Positions 53,512 to 62,815 of a stretch of 64,000 nt of DNA are shown here, piece after piece (positions within the stretch are counted from its first letter, which is position 1; every line of letters starts with the position of its first letter). A program made the position numbers and the translations under genes. The notes beneath the pieces are model-generated. The model did no database searches and was not told the DNA's origin. It saw only the letters and a list, made by a program, of their open reading frames with translations. The stretch is from assembly GCA_963759055.1 (NCBI GenBank), contig CAVWYD010000035.1, positions 1 to 64,000 on the forward strand, written 5' to 3'. The stretch comes from Thiosocius sp963759055. Lineage in GTDB: Bacteria; Pseudomonadota; Gammaproteobacteria; Chromatiales; Chromatiaceae.

Positions 53512-54468
53512 CTACGCAGGCCGCAGTTCGGCCAGCAGGTCTGCCCATCCCTGTCTTTCCGCCTGTTCGCTGAACAGCGGGCGCCTTGCGTTGCATGCCT
53601 CCTGCAGGCGAGCGTAAAAGGCGCCGTCGGATTCGGCGCGTAACAGCAGATCGCGCAGCGCGCGCGTATCCTCTGCCGGGTAGTAGGCGGGATAGTCGGC
53701 ACCGAGCAGTCCCACGGAACCCGGAATCTCAGAGGCGACGACGGGGAGGCCGGCCATTACCGCCTCAGACACCACGTTGGCTCCGCCCTCCATCCTGGAG
53801 CTCAGCGCCAGCACGTGTGAACGCCGATATACCTGGCGCAGCTGTGCGTGGCCAATCTCACCGTGCCAGCGGTAGCGCGGATTTCGTTCGACTTCTGCGG
53901 CCGCCGCCGCGGCCCATTCCGGGGTATGCGCCTTGCCGTAGGCGTCGACCTGCAGATGGCTGGATGCGGGCAGGTCGCGAACCGCCAGCGCAGGCCGCAG
54001 CGGATCTTTTTCGTCACGCAGATGCCCCGCCATGCAGACCCTGAAAATGCGTTTGGGTGGAATGCGCCCGCTCAGTGGTCGCGCAGACTGATAGATTACC
54101 CTGAGCTTGTGTCGCTGCACGGGCGGAATCGTTTCGCCGATAAGGCCGTGCAGGCCGACGATCCGGTCGGCCCGCTCAATCGAGCCGAGCGTCTCGTCCG
54201 GATGGCTGTGGATGAACCGGTATGCATCCGTGCCTGTCAGGACGACGATCAGGGGTTTGTCCGGATGCAGCTCGGCGAATCTGCTGATGGCGGAGGCGCT
54301 GCGCCAGGCGTGCAATGCAACCACCAGGTCGGCGTCGTCTCCAGTGTAGTCGACGACTACATTGACGCGGTGTCCAAGTCCACGCAGCAGGCGCGCCCAG
54401 CGATTCGCCGTGGCCCGATTGCCAGAACGTGAACGCGCAGGGGCGGGGGTGATCAGTTCGATGCGCAT
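53512..54468 (-). CDS. senB: Selenosugar synthase SenB
   Basis: SenB is a GT-B glycosyltransferase that joins selenophosphate and UDP-GlcNAc to make a selenosugar for selenoneine. The 318-residue protein opens MRIELITPAP and has the family mark SGNRATANRWARLLRGLGH. A sugar-nucleotide-binding EGGANVVSEAVMAGLPVV follows. Lack of signal peptide fits a cytosolic enzyme. The start is set at MRIEL; an in-frame upstream frame is proline-rich and not family-like. It is divergent from senA with 136 bp between them, which is the typical sen cluster neighbourhood though the orientation varies. Confidence 0.93.
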   Translation of the reverse strand: MRIELITPAPARSRSGNRATANRWARLLRGLGHRVNVVVDYTGDDADLVVALHAWRSASAISRFAELHPDKPLIVVLTGTDAYRFIHSHPDETLGSIERADRIVGLHGLIGETIPPVQRHKLRVIYQSARPLSGRIPPKRIFRVCMAGHLRDEKDPLRPALAVRDLPASSHLQVDAYGKAHTPEWAAAAAAEVERNPRYRWHGEIGHAQLRQVYRRSHVLALSSRMEGGANVVSEAVMAGLPVVASEIPGSVGLLGADYPAYYPAEDTRALRDLLLRAESDGAFYARLQEACNARRPLFSEQAERQGWADLLAELRPA

Positions 54469-54604
54469 GCCGGCGTCAGCGTGCGGGCAGGGAGCTGGGG
54501 GATGGGTACGGGGGCATGGCTCGATCCGATTGACCAAAGGCTGATGTGACTTTGCCGGCCAACCTTGCGAACATCAAGCCAGGGTTTCGGAGATTACAGC
54601 CAAG

Positions 54605-55891
54605 ATGTCGGATCAACTGCTCGCACAGATAAAGGACGCAAGGGAGCGAACACTCTGCCTTATCCAGGGATTGGACGCGCGCCAGATGATGGGGCCACGC
54701 CTGGATATTGTGAATCCACTGCGCTGGGAGATCGGTCATACGGCCTATTTCTACGAATTCTGGGTGTTGCGCCAGCACTTCGGTGAGCAGCCTGTTTTCC
54801 CGAATGTCGACGAATTGTACGACTCGATAAATATTGCGCATGAACATCGCTGGGACCTGCCCCTGCCTGAGCTGGCCGACACAATGGCATATATGCAGGA
54901 GGTGCAGACACGCGTGTGCCGTCATCTGGAAGACGGCGGTGTGGACGGCAAGCGCGATTATCTCGCGCAATACGCCGTTTTTCATGAGGACATGCACACG
55001 GAAGCCTTCACCTATACGCGACAGACCCTGGGGTATCCTGCGCCTGCAATCCGGGCCGGCAGGCGCATCGATCCCGCTTCTGATGACGTATCGGGGGACG
55101 TTGCCGTTCCCGGGGGCACCTTCTTGCTGGGCGCCAGTCCTCACCAGGGCTTCGTATTCGACAATGAAAAGTGGGGGCACGAGCGACAGGTTGCACCGTT
55201 TCGAATCGCGCGAACCGCTGTCAGCAATGCCCAGTTCGCCGCTTTTGTGGACGCCGGTGGCTATGCTGGTCGCGAATGGTGGAGCGATGCGGGCTGGGAC
55301 TGGCTGCAGGGACAGGGGCTCGATCACCCCGTGTACTGGCGAAAGCACGAGGATGGCTGGCAAAGCCGGCATTTTGACCGCTGGCAGCCGCTGCAGGCGC
55401 GGGCCGCGATGATCCATGTCAGCTGGCATGAGGCCCAGGCATACTGTCGCTGGGCCGGGCGCCGCTTGCCGACCGAGCTTGAATGGGAGGTTGCTGCCGC
55501 CGGTGAGCCGACAGCCGACGGACTTGGACTGGCGCAGGTCAAACGCGCGTTTCCCTGGGGTGATGAACCGCCCGCACCTGAAATCGCCAACCTCGACGGT
55601 CACGCCCTGGGTACTATTGACGTCGGGGCTCTGGTCGCCGGAGACAGTGCCTTTGGTTGTCGCCAGATGATCGGCAATGTCTGGGAATGGACCGATACCC
55701 TGTTCGAGCCCTATCCCGGATTTGAGCCGGATATGTACGCGGATTATTCGCAGCCCCTGTTTGGTGAAACCCGGGTGTTGCGCGGTGGCGGCTGGGCGAC
55801 CCGAGGCCGGATGATCCGCAACACCTGGCGGAATTATTACGGCGCACAACGAAATGACGTATTCGCAGGTTTAAGGACCTGTGCAATCTGA
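54605..55891 (+). CDS. senA: Selenoneine synthase SenA (EgtB-like)
   Basis: SenA is a non-heme iron enzyme that forms the carbon-selenium bond between the selenosugar and hercynine. The 428-residue protein has a DinB-like helical domain (about 1-150) with the iron triad His45 (WEIGHTAYF), His127 and His131 (FHEDMHTEA). A formylglycine-generating-enzyme-like domain follows (about 160-428: VPGGTFLLGASP, HVSWHEAQAYCRWAGRRLPTELEWE, NVWEWT, RVLRGGGW). This layout is shared with ergothioneine EgtB. The assignment to SenA rests on senB and selD neighbours. Hercynine methyltransferase EgtD is not in the window. The selD gene starts 24 bp after. Confidence 0.93.
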   Translation: MSDQLLAQIKDARERTLCLIQGLDARQMMGPRLDIVNPLRWEIGHTAYFYEFWVLRQHFGEQPVFPNVDELYDSINIAHEHRWDLPLPELADTMAYMQEVQTRVCRHLEDGGVDGKRDYLAQYAVFHEDMHTEAFTYTRQTLGYPAPAIRAGRRIDPASDDVSGDVAVPGGTFLLGASPHQGFVFDNEKWGHERQVAPFRIARTAVSNAQFAAFVDAGGYAGREWWSDAGWDWLQGQGLDHPVYWRKHEDGWQSRHFDRWQPLQARAAMIHVSWHEAQAYCRWAGRRLPTELEWEVAAAGEPTADGLGLAQVKRAFPWGDEPPAPEIANLDGHALGTIDVGALVAGDSAFGCRQMIGNVWEWTDTLFEPYPGFEPDMYADYSQPLFGETRVLRGGGWATRGRMIRNTWRNYYGAQRNDVFAGLRTCAI

Positions 55892-55915
55892 AGGCCCTGA
55901 AACTGGTAAGAAAAT

Positions 55916-58177
55916 ATGCTGTCCGTTAATGCACCCGTGGCAAAAGACCTCGTCCTGGTGGGGGGTGGGCACGCGCATGTTTCGGTACTGCGCCGGTTCG
56001 GTATGCACCCTATCCCGGGTGTGCGTCTGACCCTGATCACACGCGATATCCACACGCCATACTCAGGCATGCTGCCCGGCTACGTCGCCGGTCACTATGA
56101 TTACGACGAGTGCCATATCGATCTCGGACCGCTTGCACGCTTTGCCGGCGCGCGTCTTTATCACGCCGAGGTCGATGGCCTGGATCTGGACAACAGGCAA
56201 GTCCTGGCCCAGGGGCGGCCGCCGGTCGATTTCGATCTGCTTTCGATCAACACCGGCTCAAGACCCCTCACAATCGGGGTCCCAGGGGCACTGGAACACG
56301 CCATGCCGGTCAAACCGATAGACGCCTGGCTGGTGCAGTGGCAGGCGTTGCAGCAGCGCGTGCTGAAGAGTCATGGGACTTTCCGCATCGTCGTGGTCGG
56401 CGGTGGTGCCGGAGGCGTCGAGCTGGCGCTCTCGACACAGTATCGCCTGCGTACCCTGCTGACCGAGCAGGGCGATGACCCGGAGCGACTGCATTACGAG
56501 CTGCTCACCGACGGTGACGAGATTTTCCGTACACACAATGCCGGAGTGCGCCGGCGCTTCGAGCGCATTCTGGGCGAGCGGGGCATTGCGCTGCATACCG
56601 GGCACCGGGTAATCGAAGTCACGGCGGATGCGGTTCACTCTGAAGGCAAGCCACCGCGACTCGCCGACGCCGTGCAGTGGGTGACCCAGGCATCGGCACC
56701 CGAGTGGCCGGCCGAGGCGGGTCTGGCGGTCGATGAACATGGGTTCATCCAGGTCAACGATTTCCTGCAGTCGCAGTCCCATCCCGTGGTTTTTGCTGCG
56801 GGCGACATCGCCTCGATGGCGCACCCGCGCCCAAAGTCCGGGGTATTTGCAGTGCGCCAGGGGCGGGTGCTGACGGAGAATCTGCGCCGTGCGAGCTGCG
56901 CCCGGACACTCAAGCGCTACAGGCCACAGCGTAACTTTCTCGGTCTGATCAGCTCCGGTGACCGCTATGCGGTTGCCTCGCGCGGGGGATGGTCGACCGA
57001 GGGACGATGGCTGTGGACCCTGAAAGACTGGATCGACCGTCGATTCATGCAGCGATTCAACGAGCTGCCGGAAATGGCCGCCGATGCAGGTCCTGCACTC
57101 GCCGACGGGGTCGCCGATGAGCAGGCGATCAGAGAGCTTTCGACCCTGGCCATGCGCTGCGGCGGCTGTGGCGCCAAGGTCGGCAGCACGGTATTGAGCA
57201 GGGTGATCCAGCGTCTGCCGCCACAGCGGCGGGACGATGTCGTTATCGGGTTGGATTCACCCGACGATGCGGCGGTCTACCGGGTGCCCGATGGCATGCT
57301 GCTGGCACAGAGCGTGGATTATTTTCGCGCCTTTATCGACGACCCCTACGTGTTCGGGCAGATTGCGGCCAACCATGCATTGGGCGACCTGTTCGCCATG
57401 GGCGCACAGGCGCAGTCGGTGCTGGCGATTGCGACGGTGCCTTACGGGCGCGAACGCGTGGTCGAACAGACGCTGTACGACGTGATGAGCGGGTCCCTGG
57501 AAGCGGTCTCCAAGACCGGTGCCGTGCTGGCCGGAGGGCATTCCAGCGAAGGTGCCGAGTTGGCCTTCGGTCTGACTGTCAACGGCTTTATCGAGCCGGG
57601 CAAGGTCCTGCAAAAAGGCGGTCTTCAACCGGGCGACGCCCTGATCCTGACCAAGCCGGTCGGGACGGGCACCCTGTTTGCCGCGGATATGCGCCGGCGG
57701 GCGAAAGGGCGCTGGATCGATGCCGCGATCGACTCGATGCTGGTGTCAAACCAGGCGGCAGCTGAATGCCTGCAGCGATTTGGTGTGACGGCGTGTACCG
57801 ATGTCACCGGTTTTGGCCTGCTCGGGCACCTGGTAGAAATGACACGCGCAGCAGGGGTCGATGCGGAGTTGGGTATCGATGAAGTCCCGGTCCTGGCGGG
57901 TGCCATAGAGACCGTGGCGGCGGGCATACTGTCCTCCCTGCAGCCACAGAACCTGCGCCTGCGAAGGGCGATACGCGACCTTGAGCACGTTGGCCGACAC
58001 CCGCGTTATCCCCTGATGTTCGACCCCCAGACCGCCGGTGGCCTGCTCGCCGGCGTGCCTGGTGGGAAGGCGGAAAGCTGTGTCCGGGCTTTGAAGGAGC
58101 TGGGTTATACAGAGACCGCGATCGTCGGTCGGGTGCACGAGCGATCAGACCAGGCGGAGCCGATAGCCCTGGTCTGA
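55916..58177 (+). CDS. selD: FAD/NAD(P)H oxidoreductase fused to selenide,water dikinase (SelD/SenC)
   Basis: The 753-residue protein has two halves. Residues 1 to about 395 are a pyridine-nucleotide-disulfide oxidoreductase with DLVLVGGGHAHVSVL, a second dinucleotide site IVVVGGGAGGVELAL and FAAGDIASM, close to type II NADH dehydrogenases and known as an N-terminal partner of SelD (TIGR03169). From about 405 to the end is SelD, which makes selenophosphate from selenide and ATP. The catalytic pair is Cys418 and Lys421 in CGGCGAK, matching C-x-x-K of E. coli SelD, with no selenocysteine. It is probably co-transcribed with senA and acts as SenC. Confidence 0.95.
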   Translation: MLSVNAPVAKDLVLVGGGHAHVSVLRRFGMHPIPGVRLTLITRDIHTPYSGMLPGYVAGHYDYDECHIDLGPLARFAGARLYHAEVDGLDLDNRQVLAQGRPPVDFDLLSINTGSRPLTIGVPGALEHAMPVKPIDAWLVQWQALQQRVLKSHGTFRIVVVGGGAGGVELALSTQYRLRTLLTEQGDDPERLHYELLTDGDEIFRTHNAGVRRRFERILGERGIALHTGHRVIEVTADAVHSEGKPPRLADAVQWVTQASAPEWPAEAGLAVDEHGFIQVNDFLQSQSHPVVFAAGDIASMAHPRPKSGVFAVRQGRVLTENLRRASCARTLKRYRPQRNFLGLISSGDRYAVASRGGWSTEGRWLWTLKDWIDRRFMQRFNELPEMAADAGPALADGVADEQAIRELSTLAMRCGGCGAKVGSTVLSRVIQRLPPQRRDDVVIGLDSPDDAAVYRVPDGMLLAQSVDYFRAFIDDPYVFGQIAANHALGDLFAMGAQAQSVLAIATVPYGRERVVEQTLYDVMSGSLEAVSKTGAVLAGGHSSEGAELAFGLTVNGFIEPGKVLQKGGLQPGDALILTKPVGTGTLFAADMRRRAKGRWIDAAIDSMLVSNQAAAECLQRFGVTACTDVTGFGLLGHLVEMTRAAGVDAELGIDEVPVLAGAIETVAAGILSSLQPQNLRLRRAIRDLEHVGRHPRYPLMFDPQTAGGLLAGVPGGKAESCVRALKELGYTETAIVGRVHERSDQAEPIALV

Positions 58178-58350
58178 AAGAAGCGGATCAAGCACTTGCT
58201 TAAGCATTTGCGCGCCGGCGCATTCGACCCGCGGGACGCCTTGAACCAGTCCGTGGAGGCTCGAATGCCGCATCCCTGCGGCAGACGCCCACGAAACGAA
58301 CCCGCCGGCGTGCTGTTCGACGCCCGTCGGCTCGCAAAGTGCCATTGGGA

Positions 58351-59265
58351 TTACGGGCCGGATTGATCCCTGTATCGAAAGAAACGCCGCGCATTTTCCC
58401 AGCGGATCGCATCTGCCTGTCCTTCCGGCAGGGCGGACAGCCAGGTGCGATGGAAATCCAGAAAGCGCGGCAGCTCCTGCCAACCGGTATCGGGTTCGTC
58501 CCAGGGGTTCAGCCGGTCTACCGGCCACACCGGGTCGGAACCGATCATGAAGCGATCCGCATGACCGCTGACCAGCTCCAGCCACTGCGGCAGCAGTTGT
58601 CCCTGCTCGTCGGCGATAGGATTGGCGCGGTGTCGCCAGGGATCGCGTGCGGAGAGCTCGACCTGGACATTGGGACAGCCGTCGAGGACCCGTTCGACTT
58701 CGGCCGGCTTCAGCATGGATCCGGCGTGCGCCCACAGAAAGCGTGTCTGCGGGTGTGCCTGGCACAGGCCCAGGGTGTAATTGGCGCGCGAAAACTCGGT
58801 ATGCAGCAGTACCGGCACATCAAACTCCGCGGCCAGGTCGAACAGACCGGCGATCACGGGATTTTTCCAGTCACTGATGAATCCACCGATCATGTGGATC
58901 TCACCGATCCCGAAGTAGCGTCCGGACTCGAGCGCCTGGCGCACGCGCTTCAGAAGGTCTTTGTCGTGATGCCAGCTCGACCATTCGCCCGGGATACGGT
59001 AGATGCCGTAGATCGGCCGTACGATATCCGGGGCGAGTTCCTGCAGTTCGAGGGCGAGTTCGGGCGGGGTCCCCGTCACCACCGCGAGGCCGACGTTCTG
59101 CTTGCGCAGGATCTGTATCGCGTCCGATGCGTCGATGACCTCTTTCTGATTCCATTTCCAATGCAGATGGATATCGGCAATCCGCGGCGGACCGCCGGCA
59201 TGGGTACACAGACTCAACAACAGCAGGGCGATGGGGGCGCAATGCAGATGACGGGCAGATATCAC
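58351..59265 (-). CDS. Exported amidohydrolase-family TIM-barrel protein
   Basis: The 304-residue protein has a signal peptide (HLHCAPIALLLLSLCTHA) and an amidohydrolase_2-type barrel. The metal-site motif IADIHLHW is near the mature N-terminus, with GIGEIHMIGGF, LLHTEF, WAHAG and IGSDPVWP later. The spacing suits a metal-dependent hydrolase or decarboxylase. The substrate is unknown. It is convergent with the selD fusion, with 173 bp between; a functional link to selenium is not shown. Confidence 0.8.
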   Translation of the reverse strand: MISARHLHCAPIALLLLSLCTHAGGPPRIADIHLHWKWNQKEVIDASDAIQILRKQNVGLAVVTGTPPELALELQELAPDIVRPIYGIYRIPGEWSSWHHDKDLLKRVRQALESGRYFGIGEIHMIGGFISDWKNPVIAGLFDLAAEFDVPVLLHTEFSRANYTLGLCQAHPQTRFLWAHAGSMLKPAEVERVLDGCPNVQVELSARDPWRHRANPIADEQGQLLPQWLELVSGHADRFMIGSDPVWPVDRLNPWDEPDTGWQELPRFLDFHRTWLSALPEGQADAIRWENARRFFRYRDQSGP

Positions 59266-59417
59266 GAAGTAACCTCTGGCGAAACGGTCTGGCCAAGATT
59301 AGGCGATCAGGGGTGTTTGTGAAACCACTGAAGATTACCGCCGGGGGCTGGAGAACCCACTGCTTTTTTTTCCCAATCAGGGCCTAAACTCCCAGCCCAA
59401 GTTGCCGCTAAGGGGGC

Positions 59418-60668
59418 ATGGCTAGTACTCAACACACTGAAGCATTGCGCAAAATCTCAATGCTGACAAACCTGCCGCCATGGCAACTCGAGGTGGTCGC
59501 AGAGGCCGTCGAGCCCGTGGAGGCGGCCAAGGGAACCGTCATTGTCGAACGTGGCAGTGACGACGGTTACACCTACTTCCTGAAGGAGGGCGAGGTGTCG
59601 CTGGAAGCGGCCGACGGTGGCAACAAGGCGATCGAGGTGACGCCGGAAACGGCACGCAACCCGGTGGCAAATCTGCGACCGCGCCTGTTTGGCGTCAGGG
59701 CCCTGGGCCACGTCAGTGGCATCCGTGTACCTGATATCGTACTCAGTGCCGCCGGCTGCGACGGACGCCTGCGTGACCCCGAAGAAATTCAGGTGGAGAG
59801 CCAGGAAGAAGAGGAACGTCGCGAATCCGAATCAAGACTGAGCTTTCAGCTTTACGATGATCTCAAGAACGACAACAGCATTCTGCCGAGCCTGCCGGAC
59901 CTGGCGCTGCGCATCCGGCGTGCGATCGACGACGATGTCAGTGATGCAAAGGCGATCGCCAAGCTGGTCGAGGCCGACCCGGCGATGGCAGCCAAGCTGC
60001 TGAAGGCTGCCAACAGCGCGCTGTATGGAGGACTGGCGGCGGTCGAGACCTGTCCGGCCGCGGTAGTGCGCCTCGGTATGGGTACCACCAAACAGCTGGT
60101 CCTGAGCTTTGCGCTCAAAGAGATTTTCAGAAGCGAAGTGCCGATGATTCAGGAGCGGATGCATTTGCTGTGGAAACACAGTGCCCAGATTGCAGCCATC
60201 TGTTTCGTACTGGCGCGCGAGATCAAGGGCATGCAGCCGGAAGAGGCCCTGCTGATCGGCCTGGTCCACGATGTGGGCGCGATCGCGATCCTCAACTACA
60301 TCCATAAGTATCCCGAACTGGGTCAGGACGAGGCCGCTCTGGAAGAGACCATCACGCGCATGCGCGGTGAACTGGGTGCGATGATTCTGCGCAAGTGGAA
60401 GTTCAGCTCAGCCGTCATAGCCGGTGCGCGTGACGCCGAGCACTGGACGCGAAATCGTATTGGCGAGCCCGACTATACTGATCTGTTGATCGTCGCCCAG
60501 GTGCATGAGTTGTTGCGCAAGCAGAAACTCGCCACGCTGCCCCCGATGGAGAAGATCACGGCCATGCAGCGCGTGCTCGGCGACGGTGCGACACCTGAAA
60601 AAAGTCTGGAGATTCTACACGAGGCCAAGGCCCAGGTTGACGAGATGCGCAGCGTCCTGCGCGGTTGA
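59418..60668 (+). CDS. HDOD-domain signalling protein
   Basis: The 416-residue protein has an N-terminal cyclic-nucleotide-binding-like region (about 10-80, VEAAKGTVIVERGSDDGYTYFLKEGEVSL), a charged linker (about 120-140), and an HDOD domain (about 150-350). The HDOD part has LPSLPDLALRIRRAIDDD, LLKAANSALYGG, LWKHSAQIA and LVHDVGAIA. HDOD proteins scaffold regulation of motility, biofilm and competence. A second, related HDOD gene lies next and convergent. Confidence 0.87.
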   Translation: MASTQHTEALRKISMLTNLPPWQLEVVAEAVEPVEAAKGTVIVERGSDDGYTYFLKEGEVSLEAADGGNKAIEVTPETARNPVANLRPRLFGVRALGHVSGIRVPDIVLSAAGCDGRLRDPEEIQVESQEEEERRESESRLSFQLYDDLKNDNSILPSLPDLALRIRRAIDDDVSDAKAIAKLVEADPAMAAKLLKAANSALYGGLAAVETCPAAVVRLGMGTTKQLVLSFALKEIFRSEVPMIQERMHLLWKHSAQIAAICFVLAREIKGMQPEEALLIGLVHDVGAIAILNYIHKYPELGQDEAALEETITRMRGELGAMILRKWKFSSAVIAGARDAEHWTRNRIGEPDYTDLLIVAQVHELLRKQKLATLPPMEKITAMQRVLGDGATPEKSLEILHEAKAQVDEMRSVLRG

Positions 60669-60783
60669 AAGCCAGAATCAACCAGCCGGACCGGCACCGC
60701 GATACGCAAGTCTGATCCGATTGTATTGTCCTGAATTCCCGCATCCCGCGGGTGCGAGTTACCCCGATATTGCGTTCGCTACG

Positions 60784-62031
60784 TCAGCCGGCACTGATCA
60801 ATGCGCGCACTTCCCTTACGTCCGCCTCGGCCTCTTCCAGAACGCTTAGCGATTGATGTGGCGTGAGTTCGCCGTGTGCGAGCTTGAAAAAGGCGGGAAT
60901 GGTGTCGACCCGCGGCAATCTGGTCTGTTCACGCGTGCCGATCAGAGCATGCAACTGGGCCAGGATGACCACGTCGGGATTCTCCGGGATGGCGCTCCCC
61001 ATACGGAACCAGTTTTCAGCGTTGGTGACCACATCCTGCAATTCATCCTGCAGGCCCCATTGCTTGAGTGTCAGCACACCCATTTCTATCCGCGAGCTGG
61101 CAATCGTGTAATCCAGCACCTCTTCGCGTTTGGCGAGCACCGGGAAGCGGTTAACCCCGCCGATCGCGGCAACAGAGCCGATGTCGTGGATTAGGCCCGC
61201 GAGCAGCGCCTGTTCCGGGTCGATGCCCGGTGTCTCGCGTCCCAGCACGAAGGACAGGGCGGCGACGTACGCCGAGTGCTGCCACAGCGTTTCCATGTGC
61301 TCCTTGAGGTTGGGGGAGTTGATCTTGAAGATGCTCTTGAGCAGACAGCTGTATACCAGGCTGCGCACCTTGCTTCGGCCCAGACGCGCGGTTGCCTGAT
61401 GGATGCTCTGGATCTTGTTCAGGCCACCGAAGGCCGCGCTGTTTACCACGCTGATGATGCGTGCGGTGAGTGCCGGATCGAGCTGGATCAGACGCGCGAT
61501 GTCCTCGTTGGCGTTGTCCGGGTTGTCGATCGCCTTGCCGATCTTCAATGCAAGGTCGGGCAGGCTGGGCAGTTCACAGTGTTCCTTGCGGAAATAGGCC
61601 CTGAGTTGTTCCAGGGCCTCTGACTCTTCGGTGGTGAGCTCGGGACGTTCCGATATCTGCGCTGATGCCGACTGAGGTACCGGGTCGACGGATTTGGGTA
61701 CGGTCAGAAAACTGCAGGGCTCTGGTGCGTACAGGCTGGCTATATCCGGTTTCAGCGGGATCGGATAACGGGCCTGAGGGGTATCTGCCTTGAGCAGCAG
61801 CACATATCCCGTGTGGGTCTGAATCTGGACGCTGCCGTATTCGAGGAATACTCTGCGGTCTGTCGGCAGTTCGGTGGTTATGAGCCCCTGCTTGATACCG
61901 ATGCGATCCACCATGCCGAGTGCCATCTCGAGTTCGGTGGCAGAGAGCCCAGAGTAGGCGCCCAGGGCCGAAAGATCCGCAACACTCAGTTCATTTCGTT
62001 TGGCGCTGCGGCCGATCCAGTTTCCGAACAT
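60784..62031 (-). CDS. HDOD-domain signalling protein (second copy)
   Basis: The 415-residue protein parallels the HDOD gene on the other side. It has a weak N-terminal cNMP-binding-like region (YGSVQIQTHTGYVLLLKADT), then HDOD from about 145 with LPSLPDLALKIGKAID, VVNSAAFGG, LWQHSAYVA and LIHDIGSVA. The two are paralogues of equal length that probably arose by inverted duplication. It starts 65 bp from the divergent MBL gene. Confidence 0.87.
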   Translation of the reverse strand: MFGNWIGRSAKRNELSVADLSALGAYSGLSATELEMALGMVDRIGIKQGLITTELPTDRRVFLEYGSVQIQTHTGYVLLLKADTPQARYPIPLKPDIASLYAPEPCSFLTVPKSVDPVPQSASAQISERPELTTEESEALEQLRAYFRKEHCELPSLPDLALKIGKAIDNPDNANEDIARLIQLDPALTARIISVVNSAAFGGLNKIQSIHQATARLGRSKVRSLVYSCLLKSIFKINSPNLKEHMETLWQHSAYVAALSFVLGRETPGIDPEQALLAGLIHDIGSVAAIGGVNRFPVLAKREEVLDYTIASSRIEMGVLTLKQWGLQDELQDVVTNAENWFRMGSAIPENPDVVILAQLHALIGTREQTRLPRVDTIPAFFKLAHGELTPHQSLSVLEEAEADVREVRALISAG

Positions 62032-62096
62032 GTTGGCTTATCCACCGCAAGGATTGGTTTTGCTCTTCTGCTATCGGCCGGGGTAGGCTTTCCTTT

Positions 62097-62738
62097 ATGG
62101 ACGTTCGAATCATTCCCGTTACACCCTATGAGCAGAACTGTACCCTCGCATGCTGTGAATCCACCGGCAGGGCGGCGATTGTCGATCCGGGGGGTGATCC
62201 CGAGCGAATCCTTGCCGTGGCACGGGAGGCGGACGTCACCCTGGAGAAGATTCTTGTAACCCATGGCCACTTCGATCACGTGGGCGCAGTCGGCCGCATG
62301 GCGCGCGAACTGGGGCTTCCGATCGAAGGACCGCACGAGGACGACCGTTTTCTGCTCGACACCCTGCCGCAATGGTGTAAACAGTTTGGGTTTCCTCCCT
62401 GCGAGGCCTTTGTGCCGGAACGCTGGCTGGACGAAGGCGACGAAGTGCGTTTCGGAGACCAGGTGTTAAAGGTCCACCATTGCCCTGGTCACACACCGGG
62501 ACACGTCATATTCGTGCACGAACAGGACCGGATCGCGATTGTTGGAGACGTGATCTTTCAGGGCTCAATCGGCAGGACCGATTTCCCGCGCGGTGACCAC
62601 CAGACCCTGTTGAATTCGATCCGCCAGCGCATCTGGCCGTTGGGTGATGAGGTGACGCTCTTGCCCGGGCACGGTCCGACCACCACAGTCGCTGAAGAAC
62701 GGGCGCACAATCCTTTTTTGCAGGGTGCTTACGGCTAG
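62097..62738 (+). CDS. MBL-fold hydrolase (glyoxalase II-like, YcbL type)
   Basis: The 213-residue protein has VTHGHFDHVGAVG, a metal-binding HxHxDH. HHCPGHTPGHV, GDVIFQGSIGRTDFPRGD and LLPGHGPTTTVAEE follow. This is the short MBL group without the C-terminal glutathione-binding domain. A thioester hydrolase or persulfide dioxygenase role is possible but not set by the sequence. The start is at MDVRIIPVTP; longer frames run into the divergent HDOD promoter. Confidence 0.88.
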   Translation: MDVRIIPVTPYEQNCTLACCESTGRAAIVDPGGDPERILAVAREADVTLEKILVTHGHFDHVGAVGRMARELGLPIEGPHEDDRFLLDTLPQWCKQFGFPPCEAFVPERWLDEGDEVRFGDQVLKVHHCPGHTPGHVIFVHEQDRIAIVGDVIFQGSIGRTDFPRGDHQTLLNSIRQRIWPLGDEVTLLPGHGPTTTVAEERAHNPFLQGAYG

Positions 62739-62815
62739 TGTCCTGAATCAGAGGTTCGCAACCGCGTCGTTGTGTACCCTGTCAGGCAGCGCACCCCGTC
62801 ACCCACGGAGTCGCC

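Noticed and set aside
57158..57178. A selenocysteine codon in selD
   Set aside because: The catalytic position is TGT (Cys418), and no in-frame TGA occurs there.
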